From Plazaster borealis (lineage: Eukaryota > Echinodermata > Asteroidea > Forcipulatida > Labidiasteridae), in NCBI GenBank assembly GCA_021014325.1, contig CM037473.1, positions 25,100,822-25,164,821 of the forward strand: a stretch of 64,000 nt of DNA. Direction: 5' to 3'. Made by a program: the position numbers and the translations under genes. Shown one piece after another: positions 35,501 through 46,954 of this stretch (positions are counted from its first letter, which is position 1; each line of letters starts with the position of its first letter). The notes beneath the pieces were generated by a model that was not told where the DNA came from, searched no databases, and saw only the letters and a program-made list of their open reading frames with translations.

Positions 35501-38500
35501 GACCCCAAAGACCATTCATAAGTCATCATTATAGGAAGGTTTCTGCATGGGTATGGGAAAAGCTGTCTTTGGGATAATTCTTGCAACAAAAATGTAACAT
35601 CAATACCATACGTTTTTGTCAAGAGCCTCTCTATTGCTTACGGCCTTTTGTTACTGGAAAAAGTAGTGTGCCTGGAAGCAGGGCGTGGAGCCTTCCGCCC
35701 TCTCTTGCGGGTACACGGCGTTTTCGAAACGAAGATGCAGCCTTTGTTCATCTATACACAATCCGATAATGCCTTTTCTCAGAACCAAGTTAATATACCA
35801 ACATAATGATATACAATTTCGTCATTCTACTCCTGAATAGAAAGCGAGTCAAAGATGAGTAACCGATCTGCACTGTTGCAGAATCTCCTGGAGGAGTACG
35901 GGCCAAGCACAATCAGACCAGTCCACAACGTCTCCAATAAAATTACTGTGGAGTTTCGGCTTCTCATCACTCAAGTTATTGAACTGGTAAGATCTCTAAT
36001 TTGCCTCTATATGGGTTTCTGAAGAGAGACTAAACTTCTCCTTTTTGCAAAATGACATGATGTATACAAAAAAAATTTATTAAAGGGTCCGTATACGTTT
36101 GATAATGACACTGAAAATATGGCAATAAAAACTTACTTGGTAAGAAGTACAGCAGCTTTGGAAATTGCCTTTTGAGAAACTGTTCTCTTCGAAGTTCTGC
36201 GGTTATGGAAAAATATATCACTTTTTATCCCCCAAAAAATTTGAATCTGAGAAGCGTTACTGCAGTAAAATTTCTCAGATTGTGTATTCCAATTGCAGAT
36301 TATTCTTCCTGCGTGGACATAACCGCTCCAGATTTTCGGCGATATCTCAAAACGCTACCATCTTTTGAAATGAAATTTTCACAGGTTAGATTTATGGTAT
36401 ATAGATCAACTATTTAGGATTGAAACAAACAGTGGGTTCCAATTACCAAACGTATATCAAATACAATCCCTTTAACAAAATATATATATAAGAATCAAAT
36501 ATCGACAATAGCCAAACAGACATTAAAAGAAGTGCTCCGATTGGCTAATCAATAGAATGGTTCACTGAGACTCACTGAGTTGCTAAACAAGTATACAAAA
36601 AACCCAAAGATAAACGTTATCTAGGCAACGCTGAAATGGGTAACATTTTAGGGGGGCACAAGGGGTGCAATTTTTTGTCGGGGGGGGGGTAATTCTGGCC
36701 TATTAAAACTGTAGTTACCGTTTGCTCTTAAACAAGCCCCTTTTTAGTGCTCATGTGAAGGTGTTGCCATTTACTATTTGTATAAGATAATCTGACGTGA
36801 ATGTAAACACAAATACATTGTCTGTGTGTAAAAATTTAAAAATAGTTTTAACAACATTGAAACTATCATATTAAAGCTTACGAAATGTAACATTTTACCC
36901 TGGTAATTTGTAATCTAAAATGTCCAGATTTCAAATGGGGGCACCCAGGGGGCACGGACATCAATTGGTGGTGGTAGGGGGAACATACCCTGTGGTCCCC
37001 CTTAGTTACGCCACTGTATAGGAAAAACTCTGCTATGTAAGAGTTGAACACTCTTTCTGTTCAATAATTGCTCTCTAAGTACAAGTCTAAGAGTTCAACC
37101 TACATGATTTTTAAATAAAGAGATAATATGTTCATTGCAGTCCTGTGCCTCTAACCCTCGTGGACAATATCTCGTATAGATTCACACTTTCTCCCATATA
37201 GATGTGTTGTTGTAATTTTCATTGGTTGTTAATGGGATAAAGTCTTTTGAGAAACGATTCCCTTCCAAGGAACGTTGTTTTAGAGAAAGGGATTCGTAAC
37301 ATTTTCAATCTGAGAAATGTTTCATGCATGACACGTTTCTCAGATATTCCAATTACGGATTATTCTACCTGCGTGGACTCTACCGCTCCAGCTAATCGGC
37401 GATATCTCAAAAACGCTACCACCAATTGAAATGAAATTTCCATAGATTCGTTTTGTTGTGCATATATACATTTATACAGGATTAAAACAACCGAACGGTT
37501 CCAGAAACCTAAGGTATACTTTGCCTTTAAGACTGCAAAATATTTTAAGTGGAAATGGGACTATTTTGTTGACAAACAATGATCACCCTTTTGAATGGGA
37601 GATATTGAGTGTCACAAAATGTAAACTGGCTTGACAATTGCATTTTTAGGTAAAACATTCAATCCTTTTGATGAAGTTGTATAAGTTTACTCCACATATA
37701 AAAAAGAGGAGAGGAATCAGTAACAAGGGCATTACTTAGAAAGAAGAACTGGTCATTAAAAAAACGATTGTATTTTTTACAATGAATGCTGCTCGTACTT
37801 CAATAATTTAGAAAGCTGCCTGTTTGATAATAATAATGGTATTGCAGTTAAAGGGATTGTATGCGTTTGGTAATTGGAACCCACTGTTTGTTTCAATCCT
37901 ATATAGTTGTAGATATGTACCATACAACTAGCTGTGAAAATTTCATTTCAAAAGGAGGTAGCATTTTCGAGATATTGCCGAAAATCTGGAGCGGTTATGC
38001 ATGTCCACGTAGGAAGAATAATCTGCAATTGGGATACACAATCTGAGAAACGTTTCCGACAGAAACGCTTCTCAGATTCAATATTTTTAATTTTTAAACT
38101 GATATCTTTTTCCATAACCACATTACTTCAAAGTGAACTGTTTCTCAAAATGCTTTATACTATTTCGGCCCAATTTCATAGAGCTGCTTAAGCAGAAAAT
38201 ATTGCTTAATTTATTTTGGCTTAGCAGAAATAAGCAGGATACCAGTCACAAATTGTACATGTGACATGGTAGTTTGGCTGGTAACCTTATTCTGGTAAGC
38301 ATAATTTGTTTGCGCTTAGCTATTTTTTTGTGCTGAAGCAGCTCTATGAAATTGGGCCCAGAAGCTGCTGTACTTCTTACCAAGTAAGTTTGTATTGCCA
38401 TTAATTTTTAGAGTAATTACCAAATGTATACAGACCCTTTAAAAGACGATATAGGAATTATTTAAAAGGTAGGAAGGAACGGCATTCAGTTTCTTCGATC

Positions 38501-41500
38501 GACAGAAACAAACAGTGCGTTATGAAAGTATGGGGACAATTGCTTACTCGGTGAGACAGATGCTGTAGATTTGTTTATTCACATATGCATTGTTTGTACT
38601 TGGCGAACGACGCAGAAAATACACAATGGTGATATATGACGCAGAAAATACACAGTGGTGATAGGTTTTTTAATGTAATTTATGCTGCCGGCCTCATAAA
38701 GTACTTTACGTTAATGAATACCAAGTAATACACCACAAGGGAAACTGAATGGGTACATTTTAAATAAATTGAGGGTTGACCAAGAAATTAAATGAATGGA
38801 CAATACTGCGCCACCGGGGCTACATCATTGCAGTCACGAAATAAATAATTATGCCCTTAAATTGAAAGCAAATTAAATATATACTCAATGTGTGATCAGG
38901 AACTACAACAAGAACAACCTTGATTTACGATTCCGATCAACACAAATGATTTGGAAAATCGCCCACTGTCCACCCGCATTTCCAACGATGAACAATTTTG
39001 CTTATCATGCTTTAATTGACAGCCTTGCATCGAAATGCACCGTCAGGAGGGCTTGTGTAATACTCGTACAATAATAGGTTGTGATTTTGGGGTAAGATGG
39101 ATGGCGTGTACGAGTTGACTAATACATACGCACAACTTACCGTATTTTATTTGTTTTTTGGTTACCGAGTGATCACAAACTTAAATCAAACAGTACATTT
39201 CCGCCATGGAGGGCAATTACTTGTGAAATAAATGTGTTTTCTTCTCGTATAGCCAAGATCAAGACGGGGAAAAAACAATTCGTTACCGTATTCACGAAGC
39301 GACGTATTGGTTTGAAAATCACAAAATTTGTCAAATCGGTTTGTGAACAAAAAGTTGATATACTCGGTTGCTGTTAACATTTTCAAGAAGTTTCAGGACC
39401 TAACACGTAGTTGTTTCGTAATTACAATAATTAGCATGACCGACGTATCACTAGATTTGCCATTTGGCATTTCCACGAAGTGACTTATCACTATATACAT
39501 TAATCCATTGAAATACAACTTTTGCGTATTCACGAAGTGACGATCTGTTGAACTGCCTATAATAAGTTAAGCGTTTTCACGTATAGCGACATATCTCAAT
39601 GTGCGATGGTTTGTACACAGCGCTCTGCGTGTACAGTGTATGTCTCTTTTTTTTTTCGTTTTCACAAATTAAAGTGACGATCTGTTGACCTATAATAAGT
39701 TTAGCGTTTTCACGAAGCGACATATCTAAATGTGCAATGGTTTGTACACAGCACTCTGCGTGCATGTCTAGTTTTTTATTATTAATATAATTTAGAAAGT
39801 AAGCAGTTTCCTGAAACAGCAGCTTGAAAAATAGTTCAACTGCCATTTTCTCCAAGCACGGAATTGTGCTGTACAGCACCACACGTCACCTACTCACTTC
39901 GTAAAACGGTGATGAATACCGTATCCTTTCACCTTGTATAAAAAATGCTGTCCATTATGACGCACTAAATAACCATAGTGGTTTTTTAATCTAACTGGAA
40001 TTATAGTTTGTTGTTGGGGACTGTGTATACTTTCCTTCTGGGAATTTGCAGCAGTTTAATTTGCTTTTTCACTTAGTCTTATAGGAAAATGTCAACAATG
40101 CCAGAACCATTTCATTACGCATTGCCAAAGGCGGATACCTTTTTATCGCTGAGCTGTTCATTTTAATTACCATGGAGACAATTATTCAAAGAAGAACAAA
40201 TCATGATCGTGGATTTAATAAGCAGTAAATGTTTACCGTGAGTCCTGTTGGTCGATAAAGTTATTTTTCCCATCCATTTTATAGTGGACTGACAATAAAG
40301 AAGACTTGTATAAAAAGTACTGACAGGAGTTCATTGGAACATTGTGTATATATTTTATTTATTTATTTATTTTTGTCTGTTTGACTGTTTGTTTGTATGT
40401 TTGTTGGGGTGTTTGCTGGTTTGTTTGTTTGTTTGTTTGTTTGTTTGTTTCTTGGGTTGTTTGTTTGTGTGTTTGTTTGTTTGTTTGATTGTGTGTTGTT
40501 TTTAATTCATATAAAGTTTATTGATGCTGTTTTTTAGTTGGTTAAACTGTTTTCTTATAATCTATGGAGAATTTGCAAATGAAGCACATCTTAGCAATTT
40601 ATTTCTCGTTTGTGTTGGTCTCAGTAGAATTCCGATTACGTGTAGAGTTTTATTTATGAGAAGTTCATTGTCTTCACAAATCGTTTTAATCTCTTTGCCA
40701 GAATGAAAAACATCAAACGATACAGATCAGCGGCTGGCTGCGACAGGTGAGTAGTGTCTTCGTTTTTATTTTGTATATTAAAAAAACATTTAAAAAAATT
40801 AACCACAATTAATTGAATACGATTGTAATCGATTACTGTTGCTATTGATTACGTCTGTAATTGATTACGGTTGTTATTGATTACGGATGTTATTGATTAC
40901 GGTTGTAATTGACTACGGATGTTATTGATTACTTCTGTAATTGATTACGGTTGTACTTAATTACAGTTAGAGAGAATTTTGCCTCCCTTCTCGAATTATT
41001 ATCAAAATAAAATTAAACAAATCACTGACCTTTTATTTAGATGTTCCCATGGTTTGCTTTCTACTTTATTTGTTTAAAGTACGGAACTCTTCTCAACTCC
41101 AGGTTGGAAGAACAATGTCAATTTTTTTAATGCATTACATTCTGCTTTTTCGGAGGGTTCTTTTGGTGTGCAGGTCCATCATGTGTTACATACATCATCC
41201 ACACATCACAGTTCAACTGACCGACCAAAAAACACCAAAACAAAAACACCTGTTATATACGTATAAGTTAAACTAACCAATACGGCTACTGAGAATAAAT
41301 TTAATTAATTTCAATCAAATATAAAAAAATGTTAATTTTGTGTGTAAAATGTCAGTTAATTTGTATTAAGGCAGCTGATAAATTGCTGGTATCAGCCTTC
41401 TTTAATTGACAAATTTTATTGTGAAAAAGGTTAGCGTCACTGGCAATAAATGATTTCCTTCTTCAATTTCCACTGAATTTATATAAAAATGTGGTTTACA

Positions 41501-44403
41501 AAAAGAAATCTGGTACCAGCAAGATATACACTACCTTGTATTAATGTAAAGTATACCATGGCTTTACCACTGAGTACAGCAAGAATTCGGTTTGACAACA
41601 ATTTGTCATTACTTATTTTCCAAACACTTATGTACGTATCAATGGTAACCATTCTGGGGAGTTATATAATAGTTTTATTATCATTATTTCTATTTTCGTT
41701 CAACGTATTCCTCTTTGAGTTAAAATGTTTATTTTTGTTTGTTTTTTGCTTTTGTTTATGCTGTTATTTGTTTGTTTGTTTCGTTTTGTATTTGTCAGTG
41801 GGCATTTCAATACAAGCCTCTTTTTGGCTTCTGAAAATGCCCCCATTATTTGTTTGCTCCGTATCCATTTCATTATATTTTGTTCATGTCATTATTTATT
41901 GTTTTCATTATTTATTTACTTTTTCTGAATCAGTTCTTGATTGTTCTTGATTTAAATCATTGTTCTAATTTTTTTATTGTTTTCTCTTTTTTCACCAATA
42001 TGGAAATAAATGGCCAGTTGAATTGAATTGAATTGAATTGAATTGAACCATAACAGACCAATGTAATTAGTCGGCTCAGTGCTATAAGGTCATTGATTGC
42101 ATTTTCATACTCGTAATGATCAAAAGGTCATTAAACAAGTTGGTAGAGGATTTCCACAGGATCCTCCCAAATCAGTGTCCACCAAAGCACATAATGGATT
42201 ACAGATTTACACTTAAGGTAAAATATTTAACTATTATTCGCTCTGAAGGAGAAGAGTGCGTGGCGACGCTTGATTTGATTGTCTTTTAATTACAGACTTG
42301 GAATGATGAGTTCTTAACGTGGAATCCAGTCGAGTACGGTGGAGTCAAGACCCTATACATACACAAATCTAAAATTTGGCTGCCAGATACCACACTGTAC
42401 AAAAAGTAAGCTGAAATAGACTCGTTTAAGTGCCTAATGAGTAAACATTTACGCCGGTCACCGTGATTTGGTATTCAACACAACATTATCAATAAAGGGA
42501 AAGTGCAATCTCCATGTGAGACCCCCATCAGCGTTCTGGCAGAACAAAGAGTGCGCCTTAAACACAAACTCATACAAACTTGCACTGTCTCACTCTAAAA
42601 CGTCCGGGTGAGATTTGACCCGGATCCGGGTCCCGTGGGGCCTGACCCATTTCTGGATTCGGACGCGGAATCTGTGTCCAAATGACCCAAAAATGGGTCA
42701 AAATGACTAAGACCGGGACCGGAAAGGGGTCACGCCCCCTGGGATCCGAATCCGGGTTAATTCTGACCCGGGAGTTCTTATACTGTATGCCTATACATCT
42801 AACCATTCTGACGAACATATTATTCCGGCTGAGCTGCAACAACTTTTTAGACAGAGTGCGTGTCATTTTGGATTTTGACAAAAAGACAACTTGTAATAAT
42901 GATCTACAAACGTATTTACTGCGTTGACCAAAAGTCTTTACTTTCTCCCTTCACCAGTGTAGACAGAGACTTTGAGAGTTACAAAGACATCTCAGCTGAA
43001 GCAGGGTACGACGGTCAGGTCAAATGGGCCTCACCGGTCATTCTCAAATGCACCTGCCTCATCGACGCCCGCCTCTTCCCCTTCGACACCCAGGTGTGCG
43101 ACCTGAAATTCTCATCGTGGGCTTTTGACGGCTCAGAGGTCGACTTGGTCAAGGCTACGGGGGCTTCCGCCCTTCAGAACCAGTTCGCCGACACCGGTGT
43201 TTGGGAGTTACTGGAGGTCGACGTGGTCCGTGTGGAGACGAGGTACTCATGCTGCCCACATCCCTACCCGGAGTTGACCTACTCTTTACATCTTAGGCGG
43301 CGGCCCCTGTTCCACGTCTTGAACATTATTCTCCCCTGTGTATTATTGTCTATTTTGAATCTGATGGTGTTTGGCCTACCCCCGGAGTCTGGTGAGAAGA
43401 TACAGCTCGGAATGACCAACCTGCTTGCTCTCGTCTTATTCCAGCAGCTCATCAGTGAATCGTTACCACCAACGTCTGACAAATCACCCATTATTGGTAA
43501 GTAAAAGTTGTGCATAGGCCTAATATTTTCTTTTTAAAAGTTTCAATTGAAAAACTGTGAAATATTAACACAAATCGCTTTTTCATTTAAAAAAGAGAGC
43601 AATAGTTTTAGAAGCAGCTGTACAATCACAGCTAAACCAGTCTTCGTTATCAGCAGTCCTAGGACTGCTCAGAACAAGTCTGATGTCATTCCACTCTGTC
43701 CACCTAGCTCTCTTATTGGCCTGTTCCAATCCACCACGGTATTAATTACCATGGAAATGATATTTACTATTTATTTTGTGCAGGTTTTTACTTTACTCCC
43801 ATGATCGCCATTGGCTGTACGTCCATCGTCTGTACCGTCCTCGTACTCAATCTATTTTATCATGACAACCGCCACCCCATTCCAAAATGGCTCCGCTGGG
43901 TCGCTCTGAAACTTGCTGTGGTACTCTTCTACCGTGTCAAACGCCACCCAGTAGTAGTCACCGGAACCTGTAACCCGGCCTTCCAATTAGATAACGAATC
44001 AACCAAGCCAGGCTTCACGGAGAACGATTCGGAGAGGCTGACCGCAAGCTGTAGCTTCACCGACTCATCCAGTTCGATGAACGGCGTTGGCACTGTAAGC
44101 CAGAGGGAGGACAGCCCGAATGGTGACTGCCAGAAAAACTGCAAGTCCCGCTGCCGAGCTTACAGCATGCACTTCATGCAGGAGGTGTATTCGAACGGGA
44201 ATGATCCCGTACAGATCCAGGCGACTGGGACGGTGGCTAGGAAAGCAGCCAGAGCAAACAAGAAGAAACCAGCACCACAAGGGCTGCTCTTGGAATGGAA
44301 GGATGTAGCATTAATCATTGACCGATTCACTATGGTCTTATCTGTACTTATCACAGCAACGGCAATGGCAGTTACCATTTACTACTTTGCAGTGGAAATG
44401 TAA
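32458..44403 (+). CDS. nAChR subunit gene B, alpha-type, complete six-exon gene (505 aa)
   Basis: Paralogue of gene A on the same strand. Exons: 32458-32515, 35841-35986, 40702-40746, 42296-42405, 42958-43496 and 43784-44403, with intron phases 1,0,0,2,1. Residues 1-19 form the signal peptide. The Cys loop is C153-C167, with an extra Cys at 151 as in gene A. Loop A reads WLPDTTLY and the loop B Trp is 174. Loop C is YSCC at 216-219 with PYP after it, so this is an agonist-binding alpha subunit. M2 begins GEKIQLGM at about 265, with -1' Glu, 2' Gln, 9' Leu and 20' Glu. M3 starts FYFTPMIAIG. The cytoplasmic loop is about 150 residues, with WKDVALIIDR before M4. The stop is TAA 44401-44403. A co-assembly partner is not shown, but C and D lie nearby. 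Confidence 0.93.
32579..32969 (-). mobile_element. MITE family 1 copy in nAChR B intron 1
   Basis: TTAA|AGGCACTAAACACG on the left and CGTGTACAGTGCCT|TTAA on the right, with the internal sequence in reverse relative to 22430-22797. Confidence 0.87.
33634..34560. repeat. ~161-bp tandem array (about six units) with tRNA B-box-like motif
   Basis: The motif GGTGGGATTCGAACCGGGTC recurs at about 33729, 33889, 34051, 34211, 34374 and 34530, spaced 156-163 bp. Each unit also has AAATCCACATGCAAGGCTCC, ATCGGTTATATAGTGACCG and GTGAAAGATAGAAATATGA. On the minus strand the motif is GGTTCGAATCC, a pol III B-box consensus. The array lies in nAChR B intron 1. Confidence 0.88.
34968..35352 (+). mobile_element. 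MITE family 1 copy, diverged, in nAChR B intron 1
   Basis: It begins TTAAAGCAGTGTACATATTT and ends ACCAAACGTCTCCAGTGCGT. It contains the family core and a hairpin GAAAAAGACTACTTGCCAGAAGTCTTTTTC. Confidence 0.8.
35841..35986 (+). CDS. nAChR B exon 2
   Basis: Acceptor CCTGAATAG|AA. It encodes LLQNLLEEYGPSTIRPVHNV and on to TQVIEL, donor CTG|GTAAGA. 146 nt. Confidence 0.92.
36080..36475 (+). mobile_element. MITE family 2 copy in nAChR B intron 2
   Basis: TTAA|AGGGTCCGTATACG at the left, AATACAATCCCT|TTAA at the right, with a core containing TTTTCGGCGATATCTCAAAA. Family copies are also at 16985, 37228, 37848 and 55660. Confidence 0.85.
37228..37530 (+). mobile_element. MITE family 2 copy, left-truncated
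   Basis: It begins inside the family at CTTTTGAGAAACGATTCCCT and ends AAGGTATACTTTGCCTTTAA. It is the uninterrupted counterpart of the SINE-split copy at 16985-17490. Confidence 0.75.
37848..38442 (-). mobile_element. MITE family 2 copy carrying a nested GGGCCC element
   Basis: TTAAAGGGATTGTATGCGTT to ATGTATACAGACCCTTTAA, with the core in reverse. A different MITE (38166-38359) sits between TATACTATTTC and CAGAAGCTGCTGTACTTC. Confidence 0.85.
38166..38359. mobile_element. GGGCCCAATTTCATAG MITE nested in MITE family 2
   Basis: Ends GGCCCAATTTCATAGAGCTG and CAGCTCTATGAAATTGGGCC. Same family as 10866-11147. Confidence 0.85.
39190..39910. repeat. TTCACGAAGTGAC-motif repeat cluster in nAChR B intron 2
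   Basis: About six copies of T(T/C)CACGAAG(C/T)GAC(G/T)TAT-like motifs, and a direct duplication containing GCGATGGTTTGTACACAGC / GCAATGGTTTGTACACAGC. Related to the inner element at 47006-47655. Confidence 0.65.
40340..40500. repeat. (TTTA)n/(TTTG)n simple repeat
   Basis: A short TTTA run followed by a long GTTTGTTTGTTT run with interruptions. Confidence 0.9.
40702..40746 (+). CDS. nAChR B exon 3 (45 nt)
   Basis: Acceptor TTTGCCAG, peptide NEKHQTIQISGWLRQ, donor CAG|GTGAGT. Confidence 0.93.
40815..40970. repeat. ~18-bp minisatellite, TTGATTACGGTTGTAA unit
   Basis: Eight or so copies of (T/A)ATTGATTACGG(T/A)TGT(A/T) begin 70 bp after nAChR B exon 3. Confidence 0.8.
41780..42055 (+). mobile_element. 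Probable non-LTR element 3' end with (TTGAA)n tail
   Basis: GTGGGCATTTCAATACAAGC is shared, with changes, with 27125-27155. A T-rich UTR, AATATGGAAATAAATGGCCA and a GAATTGAATTGAATTGAATT tail follow. Microsatellite tails of this type end several LINE clades. Confidence 0.5.
42296..42405 (+). CDS. nAChR B exon 4 (110 nt)
   Basis: Acceptor AATTACAG. It encodes TWNDEFLTWNP..KIWLPDTTLYK, donor AAA AA|GTAAGC. Confidence 0.94.
42593..42785. repeat. TGACCC-family foldback element in nAChR B intron 4
   Basis: CTCTAAAACGTCCGGGTGAG and TTCTGACCCGGGAGTTCTTA ends with several TGACCCA/TGGGTCA and GGATCCGGGT motifs between. Confidence 0.8.
42958..43496 (+). CDS. nAChR B exon 5 (Cys loop to M2)
   Basis: Acceptor CTTCACCAG|T. 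It holds the Cys loop, YSCC, M1 and M2, and ends ATT ATT G|GTAAGT. Confidence 0.96.
43784..44403 (+). CDS. nAChR B exon 6 (M3, loop, M4, stop)
   Basis: Acceptor TTTTGTGCAG|GT. It begins FYFTPMIAIGC and ends with M4 and TAA. Confidence 0.95.
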
Positions 44404-44639
44404 AACGTTCTCATACATAACTATATAATATATATTTATTAGTGTAAATACAATATCATCTCATGATGGGATTATAATATGATACCACGTCATCTGTTAC
44501 ATCATAAGCGCACAAAGAACACCACGTACTACAAAGAACTTGAGATACAACTTTTGGGTCAAACATGTTCAATCTTTTGAGTATAAGTTTCTGTACGTAA
44601 ACTATTGCAACATACGATTGTGAGTTTGATATCATTTAA

Positions 44640-45190
44640 TCCGGCAATAACAATATCTCTGAATAGAAATATCTCTATTTCAACTAGAAAATTTAAGCGG
44701 TAAAACTAGCAATAGAGATACTTCAATTATGAATAAAGATATCTCTAATGGAATAGAGAATTAACTCTATTAGAAATTGAGATGTCTCTATTTCTAAAAT
44801 ATATTAGAGATAATCTGTATTGTTAATCATACTGTATACTAATAACAATAGAGTTATCTCTATTGAGATGTATATATTCCTAATAAAGATAGGCCCTATC
44901 TCTTTTCCTAATAAAGATATCTTCATCGTGTCCATTTCTAATAGAACATCTAATAGAGATATATCAATTACAAATATATATATCCGTATTGATAGAAGAA
45001 TCTCGAGATATCTCTAACTTGAATATAGATATCTTTATCAGGAATAGAGATACTTCTATGGGATTAGAGCAATATTTTATTTCTAATTGAATAGACCAAT
45101 ATAAACATTAGAGATGTCTCTGTAGGAACAGAGCAATAGAGATATCTCTAATATGAATAGCAATATCTCTGTTAGTAATAAAGTAATAAT
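44640..45190. repeat. Cluster of AGAGATATCTCT-type palindromes
   Basis: More than fifteen copies of AATAGAGATATCTCTAAT-like words with variable spacing, just downstream of nAChR gene B. The AATAAA-like words here (for example 44732) could serve as poly(A) signals. Confidence 0.8.
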
Positions 45191-45829
45191 ACTTCCCGAT
45201 TGATTGTTAAGAATGTTATCCATACGACAATCAATGTACAATGTACATACGTTTAGCTCTCAGATAGTTATCACAGAAAACTCAGGGAATTTAAGATTAT
45301 AAAACCCTTTTGTCATGCATTTACACTTTGAAGTTATAAATGAGAACGGAGTTACCAGCTTTAGAAAGATAAAACTGGAATGTTTATAAAATGTCAGATA
45401 AGTCAGCCGACGCTTACAAAAAGCTGAAGTCCAAAGTATATAACGATAATTGTTTTCATCAAAAAGCATTATTCAAGTTGTACTTGTGGGTTTTTTTAAA
45501 GCTAGTTTCATGTTTTAGAGTTTAGCTTTTTCATTATTAATCCTGCGTGACACCATCAAAAAAATTCAAAGTCGGACACTTGAGATAGGCTTTCCAATGG
45601 TATAAAACTTGTGCAAACCATTAGATATGGACCCTTATGACCAAATAAAACAAATTTAAGTCACTGCTTACAGCCATTGTACAAGTATACAGAAGAAGCC
45701 ATCTTGAAACCATATGGTTCATTTCACCAAGTAGTGCATGGATATTGACCCCAAGGTCAAGTAACTGCTGTACAATTCATATGGGAATTCCGGGAGAGCT
45801 GGTCATTGATGGATTTTTGTGCGTGAAAA

Positions 45830-45893
45830 ATCAATCATTCAATCAATCAACTCAATCAATCAGTCAATCAATCATTCAACAAATCAGTCAATC

Positions 45894-45928
<35 letters not shown>

Positions 45929-45930
45929 TA
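45830..45930. repeat. (AATC)n simple repeat
   Basis: CAATCAATCAATCAATCAAT run with CATTCAA interruptions. Confidence 0.9.
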
Positions 45931-46954
45931 CTTGTATATATTTTATATTTTATGAATAAATAACGAGCCGAATGTAAATATACGTGAACATTATTTGTTT
46001 AAACACCTAAAACTGGAACATTTCAAGCAGTCAAGCGTCTAGAGCTATTGAACCTGGGTAACTTATCAGGCAGGAGAAACACAAAGTAAATTAAGCATTG
46101 TTCATGGTTGTTATTTTTCTCTTGGCAAAAGGAAAACATGTTTTCTTTGGTCTTTCATTTACGACCGACCCAATTTTCGGCTCTCGAGTGTTGGAAATTT
46201 AGACCCCATTTACGGCCGAACCTGCTAAGAAGACTTTCCCCAAATTACATTAATTTAAATAATTTAATAACATAACAATCGTAAAAATATTGTTTGTGCA
46301 ATTTCCGAAAAGCAGCGCTGAGAATGACAACAAACCACATGCGACATAAAAATATATTTTAAAATAATCGAAAAAGGAAAACACTAAGACGTCTCTTGGT
46401 AAGTCGTCAGTTAAAGTATAAAGTCGTGAGAGACGATCTGTACAATATCACCTTTGAATTTAGCTATTTTTTTCTCGCTGAATTTTATACGAATTTAATT
46501 GTGGCTTTTTACAGTTATAATTTCTGTGAAAAATTAATAAAGGATCATGTACCATGTGCATCTTACCATTTACTTTTGTGTTTTCAGCCGGAAACTGTAT
46601 GGTAAATTTAACCATATGGGTTTTAAGGCATTGCATGGTGAAGATATCATTGTATATTCGGTTTGCGGTTTGATGGGTAGATGCAGTACTCCGCGGCAAT
46701 AAGAATAAATAGCAATACAAGTTCCCAAAGAACAAAATCTACCCAGCAAAGTAGATACACACATGATGTTACCGCAAACCTAATATACAAAACTTAATAA
46801 GTTACAAACCTAACTAATAATACCAAAATAACAAAAGATACAAAACATTTTAACAAATTGACATCCTTTTACTAAAGACAATAGGCCTAAATTTTCGATT
46901 GAACGACCATGTGATGGAGATTGATAATGGAACCAAATGCCTTATAGGCATATA

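Noticed and set aside
35641..35770. GC-richer stretch reading SLPPSLAGTRRFRNEDAAFV before nAChR B exon 2
   Set aside because: Briefly considered an extra exon or LINE remnant. There is no clear match, no fitting splice sites, and exon 2 begins at 35841.
41489..41950. 153-codon hydrophobic open frame in nAChR B intron 2
   Set aside because: T-rich DNA gives apparent hydrophobicity. It overlaps a probable LINE 3' tail and has no start context or homologous motif.
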